Positions 28,426 through 40,555 of a stretch of DNA of 50,000 bases are shown here, piece by piece. Source of the stretch: Bolinopsis microptera (taxonomy: Eukaryota; Ctenophora; Tentaculata; Lobata; Bolinopsidae). Location: positions 17,225,475 to 17,275,474 of the forward strand of contig NC_087077.1 of NCBI RefSeq assembly GCF_026151205.1, given 5' to 3'. A program made the position numbers and the translations under genes. Position 1 is the first letter of the stretch, and every line of letters starts with the position of its first letter. The notes beneath the pieces were generated by a model, which made no database searches, had not been told where the DNA came from, and was given only the letters and a program-made list of their open reading frames with translations.

Positions 28426-31142
28426 GATTATTCTAAGTACGTGCTTTTTCCCACTCTTAAGCCTCTATTAAAACATGTTTGCTCTCAAACCACCATTTAA
28501 AAGTGGGATATAATGTTCTAGGAATATGTAATTATACTTTACATAATAAGACGAACGTACAATAATAGAACTACAAAACATTTATAAGTTGACTATTATA
28601 AACAATTATATAATTATATAGTAAATATATTTAAAACTTGACTATCATTATAAATGATAAAATGGTCGTCTCACTGTTTCCTCAATTTCATTGAAAGTGT
28701 TAAATATTTAAAAAAATTATAAACAATAATAATTATATGATTGCGATGGAATGTCGATGCTTTCAAAGGTGCCACATTGTCTTCCATCTGATAAAAAGCA
28801 CTCTCTCATTCCAAGAACACGTGTTTTTACAACAGTATATAGTCTAAACATGGCGTCTAGGTTAGGATGTATTACCGCAGATCCGGGCATCGTCTCGCCA
28901 TCAGGATGCATCCTCTTGAATGGTATCATGGTTATATTATATTCTCTGAAAAGTATACTTGTATTTATGATATATCTAATCTGCTCCGTGCATATCGTCT
29001 AGCCTAAATATTTATTTCAAAGAATATAAAAACTTACTGGTGGGAAAGAAATAAACACCAGTGTATATTTATGAGGTTGACAAACAGTTCGCCGCACGGT
29101 TGTGCTGCCACAATCCACCGGACTGAAGTACTGAAATCTAACCTCCGTAAATTTACCACAGAAAAGTGGTGAAATTGAGTTAAACCTGAAGTTTCAAATG
29201 AATAGCTCACACGGTACGGTGGTCCTGACGACCAGTAACCTGAGGTCACGTGGCTATTAGGTCACGTGACTATGACGTCACCAGTATTACTGGTAGCTCG
29301 CACAAGTGTAACTTTAAGTGTAGTCATTGACCATGTTAGCACATATTGTGATATAGTGCTGTTCAGAAGGCACCAGTGTACCACCTGTTACTCTACGCTG
29401 ATATTATATATTCACTGACATTTAATAACCACACTAAAGCTCTGGATCTACGTTGGTGGTGGGGACTACGCCCTTATATGGGCATCACGTGGTGGGGACT
29501 ACGCCCTTATATTATTATAGTGGCTGGAGGGATATGTCACGTGGTTTAACCAGGTATTTCGAAGAAATGGCCGAGTTATATTAATCATATTAAACGATTT
29601 CTGGTTCGAGACACCACGCAGCACAACCTGTGGGTTGCGGTTAAACACTTAAAGATAGTTTCTAAATCACAACTACACTTGGTCACAAAAACCATTGCAG
29701 ATTATATATATTTTATTGGACAAAACCATTACATTGTACATCCATTTTATTAGACAAAACCATTTCAGTTTCTAGTCATTTCGTTGGCTTTTACCTTGCT
29801 TCCATGATAGAAAGTGAACATGTTTTGTATGTTGGATTGTGGGTTTCTAGTTTCTACAACCATTTGGGTTTGTTCAAGATCTCTTAAAGCTTGGTATTTC
29901 TAATCAAGTCGTTACATACGTTTACAAGGACTGTTTTAATAAAATTATCCTGTACTAAAGAATGTAGGGCAAGTTTACAAAGAGGAATTGCCAGTGCACA
30001 GAAACCATAAATTATCGAATAAAAATATGCGCTAATTTTACGATGGAGTTGATTAATTTATATGTAGATTAATCTCGTACTGCTGGTAAAATATTATGCC
30101 ATGCTACAGCAGCTAATCTTTACTCAACACAAACATTCGCTGAGTTATATTTAAAACCATCATTGTTCACCGTCTATTAGAATAAATATGAGAAAAATAA
30201 TACAGTCTATCCATATTATGATATTGGAGTGTTTGTAATTACAACAGTGCAGTGTGTGTTACTGTAACTTACTACAGTATATTGTATAATATGTAGGAGA
30301 GTAACACTTTTTAGCAGCTATTAATAATACTGCTGTATGTTATTAACGAACTGCAGCTGCAGACTATGTACAGTGAAGCCGAATGAAGCCCTCTTTTCTA
30401 ATCAGAACTATTATAATATGGACATGCCAGTAGGCCATATGTGGTAAAAACTGTAAATTTTGATGTCGGAAATGTTCAATAAAAAATGATATCCAATATA
30501 ATTATCATCTAAGTGATGCATTATGATTTATTTCACTGCAACTGAAGCCTGGTTAAAATGTGTAAACTTATAACGCCGATACCACGCCTTTTCAGCTCGG
30601 GCCTCGGGGGCTTCTACTATACTAGAGTATGGAGATCAACTCCGCATTTCTATCTAGCGGCCCTACAAAAGAACTGTTGACAAGCTTTTCTGTAGAATGG
30701 CAGGTGCTTGTGTGATGATGCATCGGACTTGTGGGATCATTAGGACAGACAGTTGGCTCAATACTACACATTGAATATATAAATCTATCGGACTATCGGT
30801 TGTAGTTAATTATGGATAGAATAGAGAAAGAGAATAATAACAATGAAACGTTCTGTGAAGCGCATTGACGGTATTTGTTATGTCACGTGACAGTTGCGCA
30901 CGCGCGCGTATATCATCTGCCGGGCCGCGCGCGGTCGGCCATGCAGCGCGCGCATATCATATATTTGCTGTCATCTCAGCTCCATGCACAGTCTATAACG
31001 CACGTGCACAGTTTCCATCCGTTCTCCGATTTTACGCCTTGTTCCGAGTGCTCCGTATTAATGATTTGGTATGACCTCCTGATACCTAAAAGACGGGAGA
31101 TTTCACTGTCACACCGGCTATTTTTAATGTTTTATATATTTA
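28426..31142. other. Intergenic with GC island, no gene seen
   Basis: Open frames at 28717-29002 lack any recognisable domain. 29463-29515 holds two copies of GGTGGGGACTACGCCCTTAT. 30895-30960 is a GC island (GCGCACGCGCGCG, GGGCCGCGCGCGG) similar in style to the GC-rich repeats at 10000-11975. Overlapping frames there follow from the composition. Confidence 0.5.
29244..29282 (+). promoter_or_regulatory. E-box and CRE cluster
   Basis: GGTCACGTGGC, then GGTCACGTGACT (containing the palindrome GTCACGTGAC, CLEAR-type), then TGACGTCA (a perfect CRE palindrome) within 40 bp. Functional status unknown; no gene start is evident within 1 kb. Confidence 0.4.
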
Positions 31143-31417
31143 TAGTAAGGGGAAAAGTGGTCGATTTAAGGGTTCCGTTGGATCGGTTTGTTCACAACGA
31201 TTTCTCAACGGAATATGGTAGTTAAGACCCTTACGAACATAATTAGACTTGTTGCCAATTTTGTATCTCGCCGCCACACCCTTTTTTTGCCACGCCCATT
31301 TTGAGGGTCTCGCGTGTAGTGAAAATCAGAGTTTTTGATAATTTTGGTCGAATTTGTCATGCTATATATCAAACTAGGGGTTTTAAGACTCGAGAAACAC
31401 GTTGCAACTATCTGTTT
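31143..31417 (+). repeat. Left terminal inverted repeat of the transposon
   Basis: Matches the right copy (38600-38863) in reverse. It includes CACGCCCATTTTGAGGGTCT and ends near CACGTTGCAACTATCT. The TIR probably holds the promoter and transposase binding sites. Confidence 0.95.
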
Positions 31418-32017
31418 AAAGCCAATGTGCTCAGGAACCGCGTTCTCTGATATTATCTAGATTAGAATGAAACTAACTATGATAAAATGGGTGCAGTTAC
31501 ATGAGTACTTTGCGAATACATATTTCCATATTTAGCGTTTTGTTTAATTATTCAGTCTCAAGAACTTAATTACAATGTTCAAATACTAAAGTTAACTGGT
31601 TTCACAAAGTCTGGTAAACAATTAGACATTAAGCGAAAGACAGTCCCTGGCATTCCCACGCTGCATATATGCATATATATTACACACATATTTGTGTATG
31701 CACGATGGGATAAGATGATCTCTAACTTGCTGGGCTCATACTATCGGAATGCTCTGTGGAGGAAGACTTAAACTCGAAGTGTATGGGGCGTAGGCCCGCC
31801 CTGCCTTCCCCAGGGATGCCCGATAGACGAAGATCTCTCACATTTTTCGTTTTGAACTGCAATCGGTACGTGTGCTCTTTTTTCAACTTTTTATAATGCC
31901 ATGAATATTTGTGCACAAAGAAATTGTTAGAATTCGAATTCAATCGAACTTACTTTTTACTTTTGTAAGTTTTTAAATTTAATTTAACCGTCCTCACTTT
32001 CAGAGTATTGCTATTAC

Positions 32018-35000
32018 ATGATCTTGTCTAAATTGAAACGTCGTCGGGTCGACTTTACACTAGATAACTGCATTCTTTGCCAAGAGGTGCATGGCAACCA
32101 AACAAAAAGTAAGTTTAAATTGATATATATATCCCGCTTTGTTTTTTCAAAACTTTTGTAATTTGTATACGAATAACTAGTTGCAGGAATTAATATCAGC
32201 AACAACATTTGCTATGTAATCGTCCAGTTTTTTCTTTCAAATGTGCAGTACCGAATATCGATATTGCAGTGTAAACATCGTACATGGTCTAATTTATGTC
32301 CTCTTACTATATGTATAAGTTAATTGTGTTTGTTTCTAGGTTGCCCAAGCAGTGTCGAAATTATCGACAAGCTTCTTAAGAATGTCCATGATCGAGCATC
32401 TTGGGGAGACCAAAAGGTACTGGAGACGTGCCAAATTCTCCTAAAATCTGGCAAAACTGCTATTGACCTGCTATCTGGCTGGTATCATCGCATCTGTTAT
32501 CAGGAATTCAGCTCCATAAGTAAACTTCAACGGTGCAAACGGCGCTACCAAGAATCGATTGACTCAGGTACGGTCTATGTGCTTTTTGTATAAAGTTTAT
32601 GCAACGTATTTACTAAGCCACCATCTTCTTACTGGATTCTGATTACCAATTAAGGCATTTAAAAATATACTGACTCAAAATTTTACAGGTGCCTTTTGTC
32701 CTTTAAATTTAATTTATGAAAATTACATATTTGTGCATCCTGTCGCTGTCTGACAGTTGCAAACATAGAATTAAATGCAAAACGCGTATTGATTATTTTA
32801 TTTTCTCAGGAGAACCCTGTCAGCTAAATCGTGGTCCAGGAAAGCCTGCTAATAAAGATCCCCCGCACATCTCTCCTGAACCTCATGAAGGAATACTAAC
32901 AAGATCTCAAGCATTGCCGTCTTCAGTGTTCAGGTCAGTTTTAGATTTAAAAGACTGCAGCACTTTTTGTTTTAAATTGATAATAATTAAAACAAGGTCA
33001 TATTGTGTTATCTTATAATTGTTCGTGTAGGAGTACATTATTTGCTTGATAAAGTCTGTTCATTTGCGTGATATTGTCCCTGTGTGCATGATAAAGTCTG
33101 TTCATTTGCGTGATATTGTCCCTTTGTGCGTGATAAAGTCTGTTCATTTGCGTGATATTGTCCCTGTGTGCGTGATAAAGTCTGTTCATTTGCGTGATAT
33201 TGTCCCTGTGTGCATGATAAAGTCTGTTCATTTGCGTGATATTGTCCCCGTGTGCGTGATAAAGTCTGTTCATTTGCGTGATATTGTCCCTGTGTGCGTG
33301 ATAAAGTCTGTTCATTTGCGTGATATTATCCCTGTGTGCATGATAAAGTCTGTTCATTTGCGTGATATTGTCCCCGTGTGCGTGATAAAGTCTGTTCATT
33401 TGCGTGATATTGTCCCTGTGTGCGTGATAAAGTCTGTTCATTTGCGTGATATTGTCCCCGTGTGCGTGATAAAGTCTGTTCATTTGCGTGATATTGTCCC
33501 TGTGTGCGTGATAAAGTCTGTTCATTTGCGTGATATTGTCCCTGTGTGCATGATAAAGTCTGTTCATTTGCGTGATATTGTCCCTGTGTGCGTGATAAAG
33601 TCTGTTCATTTGCGTGATATTGTCCCAGTGTGCGTGATAAAGTCTGTTCATTTGCGTGATATTGTCCCTGTGTGCGTGATTAAGTCCGTTTTTTGCGTGA
33701 TATTGTCCCTGTGTGCGTGATAAAGTCTGTTTATTTGCGTGATATTGTCCCTGTGTGCGTGATTGAGTCCGTTTCGGTTTATTTTCGTGATATTGTCCTT
33801 GTGTCCGTTTAGCCGTGTTGCTGGTGATGTAATTGATAAATATTAACCCTAATTAACTGTTAATTATTATTAATCTTAAAGATAAATTCAGGAGTTCAAT
33901 TGATTCTATTTTATTTCTGTTCGCAGATCGTGTGTGTTCTGCCTGGGGACAGCTGATACACTGCATCTCGTTCTCACTCTCCCTGTAAGTGAATCATTTT
34001 GTCGTATTGCTAGGGTCACTACTGATGAACAGCTTGGGATTCGCTTGAGAGCTGTCCCAGATGCGGTTGCTGGAGATATCATGTATCATAAGAAGTGTTT
34101 GGTTGAAGCAGAGAGAAATGCCGATCAAATTGAACAGAAGAGGGTGCAGAGTACCGAGCCAGGACAGGCCGTAGACCTTGAGTTTCTTATTTGGCTATTA
34201 GATAAGTGCGAGACTGTTGGTTACAGAGACTTTCGGACCAATACCAAGGAGCTACATAAACAGTACGTCACCATTTTTTCGCACCATGTTCCTGTCGATG
34301 AGAGTGTTCTTGGAGCAAATAAGTTTAAAAAGCACATTAAGGAATTGATTCTTGACAATCTAAGTGGTATAGTCTTCATCCCGAACACACTAAAAAATCG
34401 TCCTGATACTGTATGTTCTACTAGAGTTGTCTCTTTTGCAGTTGATGCATTGATTGAGGATCTTAATATGTGGAATATTCGTAAGGCAGCACTTGTGATT
34501 CGAAAGTCGATGGAGGACGCAGAGCTAAGCAAATGGACGTTTACAGGAGATTTTACCTCATTCCAGTCTCCTATTGAATTGAAATCGTTTCTGAAATGGC
34601 TGCTGTATGGTGATGTTACCGGCGATCTTACACAATTTAAGGCTAAAGAAACCAGCAAGACAATAGATATGCTGTGTCAGCTCATCTCCATTAACACGAA
34701 AAGTGATCGATCTGTGAGAAGAAGCTTAGCCAAAGGTGATGTTAATGGCCCACAACAGCGATTCCACAGTAATGAAACCCCTTTCTCTGTTGGTTTAGGA
34801 CTCTCCATCCACAACAGTACTCGGAGCAAAAAGATTATTACGGAAACGAAGGGCCTTAACGTTTCTGAAGACTACAAAAAAATAAAGCTCATTGAAGATT
34901 GCATCGAGAGTTACGCCAAGGTACATTGTTTAGATGAAAACAACTGCTACGTGCCTTTAACAATCTGCAAAAAAACAAGACCCTATTTTGCCATTGATAA

Positions 35001-38000
35001 CTCTGATTTCCAGCGGGACAGTAAAGATGGGAAAGGTCAGCTCCATGGTACATTGATAACAGTTTTCCAGAATGATGTTAAGTTGGGAGAACAAGTGATT
35101 AAGTTGTCAAGGGTATCATCAACTCAAAATGATGACACACGGAGCAATCTCAACGTTAAGCTGCAGCAATGTTACCCCCCAAAGATGTTATCTCCACCTC
35201 TTCCGAAGTATCGTGGAACTGTATGTGTTGACGAGCAAAGATATCAACATTACGACGAAACCTGGGGCTTACAACAGCTATATGATGAAGAAAATCAGTT
35301 TACACTTACCTGGAAATCATACAACGCGAGACTTTGTTCCAAAGCTGGGGTCACAAACATTGCAATGCTTCCTCTTATAAAGTCACCGCCTACAGATTGG
35401 TCGACACTGTATACAGCATTGAAGATGTGCCAAGGCATATCTACAAAAATCACACCAGATCAAAAAACGATCGTCACTTTAGATCTGCAGCTGTACATAA
35501 AGGCGATACAGTTGTATTCCAAAGGGGATATCGGAGATCACTTCATATTCAGGATGGGCGAGTTACATGTAGTTTTTGCTATGTGTAGAGCTATTGGGAA
35601 ATATATTGACAATAGTGGACTCGAGAAGCTGTTCAGTCACTGCGGTATTTACGGTCCATTAGCCATAGGGAAGATTCTAGAAGGAAAGCACATGAAACGG
35701 TGCGTGGCTGCTAGCCTGATATTATACACGTCCATTTTTCAGACATTATACGATCAATTTCTGGACACTGACGATGAATCTAAGGAAAAGGTAAAAGAAA
35801 TTGTCGGTCCCATTCTGCATAAGATGAGAACAGGCTTACAAGATGTGCCTTCCTGTCACAATCAGCTCATCGAGGAATTGAAGTCGGGTAAAATCTTTTC
35901 AAAGTTCCAGACATTCAGGGAAGATCTTCCGAAACAGGGAAAGTTTCTCAATAATGTGTTAGAAATGATACAAACAATGTTACTATTTATGAGAGCTACA
36001 AGGCAACAACTTTGGAACTTACACCTAGTATCATTGGATAAATTCACAAAATACTTCTTTGCTTTGGATTTGCAAAACTACGCCAGAATGACACCTGTGT
36101 ACTTGTCCTCAATGAATAAACTCCGAACCGAAGATCCAGCAACGTGGTTATTCCTCTCCAAAAATTTTTGTTGTAATAAAACTGAAGCGCCTTTCGTAGC
36201 GATAGGAGTGGACCACTGTCTTGAGCAAGTTAACAAAGAGCTTAAGTCGATGGGAGGGATAGTAGGTTTGTCAGACGAAGGAATTGACACGTACGTTTTA
36301 ACTGCACCGATTAAACGATTACTGCGGGAGCAATTTACTAAGCAGTTTGAGACATCAAATCCTGATACAACAAACCATATTCATTATGAAGACGCAAATG
36401 GTTATAAAAAGTTCCACACCGAACGAGTCCAAATTTACAAAGCTGCGTTAGTTGATTTCCTTGATGTTGACTTGAAGACGACCAAAATAGTGTTCAATGT
36501 GATGTCTCACACCGTACTGAAAGACGATATGGAGATACTGAACATCAAAGAAATTGGGGAGGTAATGTTGAATGATTTCACAACTGAAAGATTTGAAGGG
36601 TCGAAAACAAACGTCTCTATATGGGAAACATTAACAAAACGGAAACTGAAAACCTTCAAGACTCTGAATAAAGCCATAACGATCAAGACCACAGAAAAGA
36701 TTGTTAAACTCAGAGAGGAGCGAGGGCTAATGACACGTCTCCTCGTAATATCACGCTCAAGATCAAGCCTGGATGTTGCAGAACTGGTGAAGACTTACGA
36801 GTTTACCGTGGTTCCTCACTCTTTGTTCAACTCTGAAGGAAGATTATTGAAGTGCACTGACAAGTCTGACTTTTTCAATGATATAATTGGTCACGTCGGA
36901 GTTTCAACAGAGAAATCATCACATTCCCCATCGCAGGACTTTATTGTTATTGACGGTATGGGTATTGCAAACCAGCTGAAAATGTCTCCAGATATTGTTA
37001 CACTAGAAGATCTTTCGAAACAATTTACTAAACGGATTATTGACGAAACTTCTCTGTATCCAAAGGTTGTCTTAGTATTTGATCGTTAAACGACCAATCA
37101 TTGTCCAATTTGAAGAAACAGACATGGTGTGACAGACACAAAAATCAAATTGAATACAAACTGTCAGAGCGGACCATTATCAAAAACATCAAACTTAAGG
37201 AGCTTATGTCTCACCCAGAGAACAAAAAAATCATGTGTCAGTTTTTCTCAAAGATGGTCATGGCTGAATTAGGTTCCTTGCACAAGTTGTTTATCATTGT
37301 GCAAGGAACTGAGATACTATCAAATATGCCAGAGTGGGAAATTGAAACACATAGCCAGCACGAAGCTGATACACTTTTGCTGTGCATTATCAGGCAGCTT
37401 AGCTCTGATGCTGTGAACCCTCCGACATTTCGGATAGTATCTCCAGATACCGATGTCTTTATACTAGCTATATATCTTACAACGCAGGTAACTGGTATGG
37501 ACATAATATTTGAGCTGATAACGAGTAAAAAAAGAAAAGTAGTCCCAATAAAGTCGGTGGTGAATTCTCTTGGATTAAGTTTATGCGAGGCCCTCCTTGG
37601 AGCTTACATTTTCACGGGATGTGATTACACAGGCAGGTTCAACAAAATCACCAAATCAAGGGCGTTAAAAACACTTCGTTTGTTTGCCGATGACGAAGCT
37701 ATGATGAGAGGCCTGAAACTGTTCGGTGGAGGTGAAGAAATCGCACATGATGTGATTGACTGTCTTAGTTTGTTCACTGTAAAACTGTATATAAAGAGAC
37801 AAGACGATCTCAATAGATACTCTAATGTCAAGGACGTTGGCTCCTTGAGATGGGAGCTATATTCCAAACATCAGGAAGATGGAGAAGTCCTGCCTCCAAC
37901 GGAAGCAGCACTTAAATTCCATATAAAACGAGCAAACTACGTCACACTCATGTGGAAACGTTCAATTTTAAGCTTTCATCCCACACTTCCCGATTGTTCT

Positions 38001-38222
38001 GTAGACCAGGGGTGGAAGATTGAAGATGGCAGATTGGCAGCTGTCATGACGGACATTTTACCTGCACCGGAATTTTGTATAGAGATGATAACCTGCAAAT
38101 GTAAAAAGAACAAGTGCGTGAACAACCAATGTGGTTGCCACAAAAACAATCAAAGGTGTTCAGAAGCCTGTTTATGCATAGACTGCGATAACGAAGATAT
38201 TATGTTTGAAACCGTCGACTAG
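32018..38222 (+). CDS. Transposase fused to XPG/PIN-like nuclease and CXC motif (one frameshift)
   Basis: Exons 32018-32108, 32340-32567, 32810-32933 and 33927-38222. All introns are GT-AG and all phases agree (1, 1, 2). Residues 1-95 form the first zinc finger (CILC ... HRIC), about 145-205 the second (CVFC ... YHKKC). The DDE-like core has LDLQLY (Asp near 667), RMGELHVVFAMCRAIG, GSxLEKLF-like sequence and GVDHCLEQVNKELKSMGGIVG (Glu near 914), a signature of a transposon family common in cnidarian and mollusc genomes. Then comes an XPG/PIN-like nuclease: FIVIDGMG, VVLVFDR, HEADTLLL, SPDTDVF and FTGCDYTGRF with a helix-turn-helix-like tail. The C-terminus is a tesmin/TSO1 CXC motif (CKCKKNKCVNNQCGCHKNN). 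TAA at 37087 interrupts the frame; coding resumes shifted within a few bases and runs to 38222. Otherwise intact, so mutation or base-call error is recent. It acts in the nucleus, cutting and moving the element. Confidence 0.85.
33046..33790 (+). repeat. 42-bp minisatellite in transposase intron 3
   Basis: About 17 copies of a 42-bp unit containing AAAGTCTGTTCATTTGCGTG and ATTGTCCCTGTGTGCG, decaying at the right edge. The period is divisible by three, so frames of more than 200 codons run through it on both strands; they are not part of the spliced gene. It fills most of the intron between 32934 and 33926. Confidence 0.97.
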
Positions 38223-38599
38223 CTTTAAATGAAGTGCTTCACAATGAACAAATTTTAATGAACTATGATCAAAATGCATCAACACAATATATATGGATAT
38301 TTTGGTTATGAAGTGCACTTTAATTTCGAATTGTACCATATTTCGTCAGTATATTGTACCTTGTTTATTTCACTGCCAGCGTGTTTACACTTGGCGAGGA
38401 GTTTGTTTTATGATGTTTCTCTATTATACCAAATGCCTATGGTATTCTGAGTATTTTTCAGTCTAACAATGATACTAGATTTGATTGTTTTAAATATCAT
38501 TTCAGTACCTTGAGATGGGAAACTTTGTTTATTCCTGTTTTCAAGATCAAAATTCAATAAAATTTATCGAAATGTTGATTTTGAATTGTTTTAGACTAA

Positions 38600-38863
38600 A
38601 ATAGATAGTTGCAACGTGTTTCTCGAGTCTTAATACCCCTAGTTTGATATATAGCATGACTAATTCGACCAAAATTATCAAAAACTCTGATTTTCACTAC
38701 ACGCGAGACCCTCAAAATGGGCGTGGCAAAAAAAGGGTGTGGCGGCGAGATACAAAATTGGCAACAAGTCTAATTATGTTCGTAAGGGTCTTAACTACCA
38801 TATTCCGTTGAGAAATCGTCGTGAACAAACCGATCCAACGGAATGCCACTTTTCCCCTTACTA
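38600..38863 (-). repeat. Right terminal inverted repeat of the transposon
   Basis: Reverse complement of the left TIR. It starts 377 bp after the transposase stop codon, so the 3' UTR probably ends inside or just before it; AATAAAAT near 38557 is a candidate polyadenylation signal. Confidence 0.95.
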
Positions 38864-38866
38864 TTA

Positions 38867-40440
38867 AGTCCAATTCCGTGTTCCGGTTAAATCAATTTCA
38901 AGACGCTAAACAGGTTAAATAGTGGGGCTAGGAAATCTCAAAATACGTCTGTGTAAGGTATCAATTTCATCTATGTTTCCTTTCTGTACTGCTTCCGGTT
39001 GGATCGTGTAGTAGTTCTGATACAAGTTAAAACTTCGGCATCGTCTAACCTTTTTCCTTCTCCCCAAACACGGAAGAGCAAAAATTATCCAGAAAACAGT
39101 TAAAAAGGGCCGATAATTTAAAATTTACTCCTAAATGTGTTCTTTACGTTGATAAATTGGCTGAGTCACTTGATTTCACAGGAGTTCAACAACTTCGATT
39201 TGTGATATAATATGTACTATTTTAATTTTTAAAGTTTCAAATAAAATCATCGAGGTATTTTAACGAAATAAAGTTGGAAGAAAGAGTTCAAAAGCGGCTT
39301 CTGTTCTCCATTCTTCATTCTCATTGCTGTTTAACCAAGAAGCAAACAATTTCGGCCAATGACAACTTAGGCTGACATATTTGACAACCAACACATCTCC
39401 ACTATTGTCAATTTTGCAAACTGCACCAAACGCTTAATTGTGCCAGAGGAGCTGGACCAGACCGGTGTGACATAGAGACTACTCACACGTTGTCTTAGCT
39501 CATCTTCCTTTTCCACACCCAGCTGGCACTTGAGCGTTCATTAAATTTAATGACTCATCTCCCCTCATAACACCATCCTCCACTATTCACTTTGATTTCT
39601 CCGGCAACCTCCACCAGAGTTGCCATAACCCAGAGCTAGAGGTAAGCAAAGCATCCACATGCTATCCTCTCGTGGGCCATCCAGGCTCAGCCTCTCTCAA
39701 AAAAAAACTTAGGCTGAAGTTGGTTTGCGTGTTGGTGACAGAAAGATTGTTCCTCGCTCGTTACTATCACCAACACGTGAACCAACTTAGAAAGGCCAAA
39801 TTTCAGCTATTTAGAAAGGCCAAATTTCAGCTATTTAACTTCCAAGACCCCCCGTTACTACAGGTCCATACCAGTAAGAGATTGTTCACAATTTAAAAAG
39901 ACCAAATTTAAGATTCCATTACTGTGGGTTCCTCGCTCGTTACTATCACCAACACGTGAACCAACTTCGGCCGATGTTGGTTGAATTCAGTTACCAATTA
40001 CCATAGTTACCCTTATAGTTCAGCTACTAAAGTTACCCTTGTATCACATTATCATTCAATATGACCCGTTTCACGTTTGCAGAATTTATGTATACTAGCA
40101 GGAATCCGTCTAACTTAACCCTAAAGTGGTGTCAAGACTCAAGAGTCCACATTTTGGGCACTAAAATTCTTATTCCTTGGTCAACTTTTTATTTTTTCAT
40201 GCTAATTTGAAGGCCATTAAAACATTTGAACCAGTCGAAAAAGTTTAAGTTCTATATCTTTTACGTTTTTAGCAGAAAGTCGTGTTAAAGTTGAATGTTG
40301 CATTGATGCCGTGGTGTCAGTAAAATGGTACGAATAAATAAACATATGTATATCGTCTCGCTTTATATATAGTAAGATGGTGCCAAAATCTTTTAAAATT
40401 GAATCATCAAATTTGACAAAATTGCATTTATTCGAATATA
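38867..40440. other. Intergenic with two small repeats
   Basis: 39555-39700 is the second copy of the interspersed repeat at 14375-14535. GTTCCTCGCTCGTTACTATC followed by ACCAACACGTGAACCAACTT occurs at about 39750 and again at 39929, and AGAAAGGCCAAATTTCAGCT is doubled near 39790-39835. No gene seen. Confidence 0.5.
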
Positions 40441-40452
40441 CGAGGGTGAATT

Positions 40453-40555
40453 TTACCTGGGGACCGCAGGGCCCCAGGCTATTATAATGTTCATTATAAC
40501 AGCCTATAAGTATAAAGAGATTCGGCGGAATGAAAGTCTGAGCGCCGCCCAGTAA
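40453..40555. mobile_element. MITE, TTACCTGGGG family, best copy
   Basis: 103 bp from TTACCTGGGG to CGCCCAGTAA with a direct flank GGGTGAATT at 40444-40452 and 40556-40564 (9 bp, up to 11 depending on where the ends are placed). Short imperfect TIRs and a 9-11-bp duplication would fit a Mutator-type MITE. Confidence 0.65.

Larger units (their letters stand above)
31143..38863 (+). mobile_element. Complete Academ-like (XPG-type) DNA transposon
   Basis: 7,721 bp. It begins TAGTAAGGGGAAAAGTGG and ends with the reverse complement of the same, flanked by TTA at 31140-31142 and 38864-38866 (3-bp target duplication). TIRs are about 265-275 bp (31143-31417 and 38600-38863), nearly identical apart from one length difference of about 11 bp near the tip and a few substitutions. 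Inside is a single plus-strand gene with DDE transposase, XPG-like nuclease and CXC motif. Established knowledge, from memory: Academ transposons make short (3-4 bp) duplications, and one group carries an XPG nuclease. PIF/Harbinger also makes TWA duplications, but its two-gene plan is absent. Near-identical TIRs point to a recent insertion. Confidence 0.85.

Noticed and set aside
30865-31225. Two overlapping plus-strand frames at a GC island
   Set aside because: Overlap in different frames, no domain, and one runs into the transposon TIR at 31143.
33013-33720. Frames of more than 200 codons on both strands
   Set aside because: A 42-bp repeat whose period is divisible by three keeps frames open; it lies in a well-supported intron of the transposase gene.
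37080-37092. Programmed -1 frameshift at the transposase break
   Set aside because: The word GTTAAAC is near the stop, but zero-frame codons CGT TAA do not form the required slippery pattern, so a mutation or sequencing error is simpler.
31143-38863. PIF/Harbinger assignment from the TTA duplication
   Set aside because: The protein has zinc fingers, an XPG-like nuclease and CXC in a single gene, not a Harbinger transposase plus a Myb-like gene.
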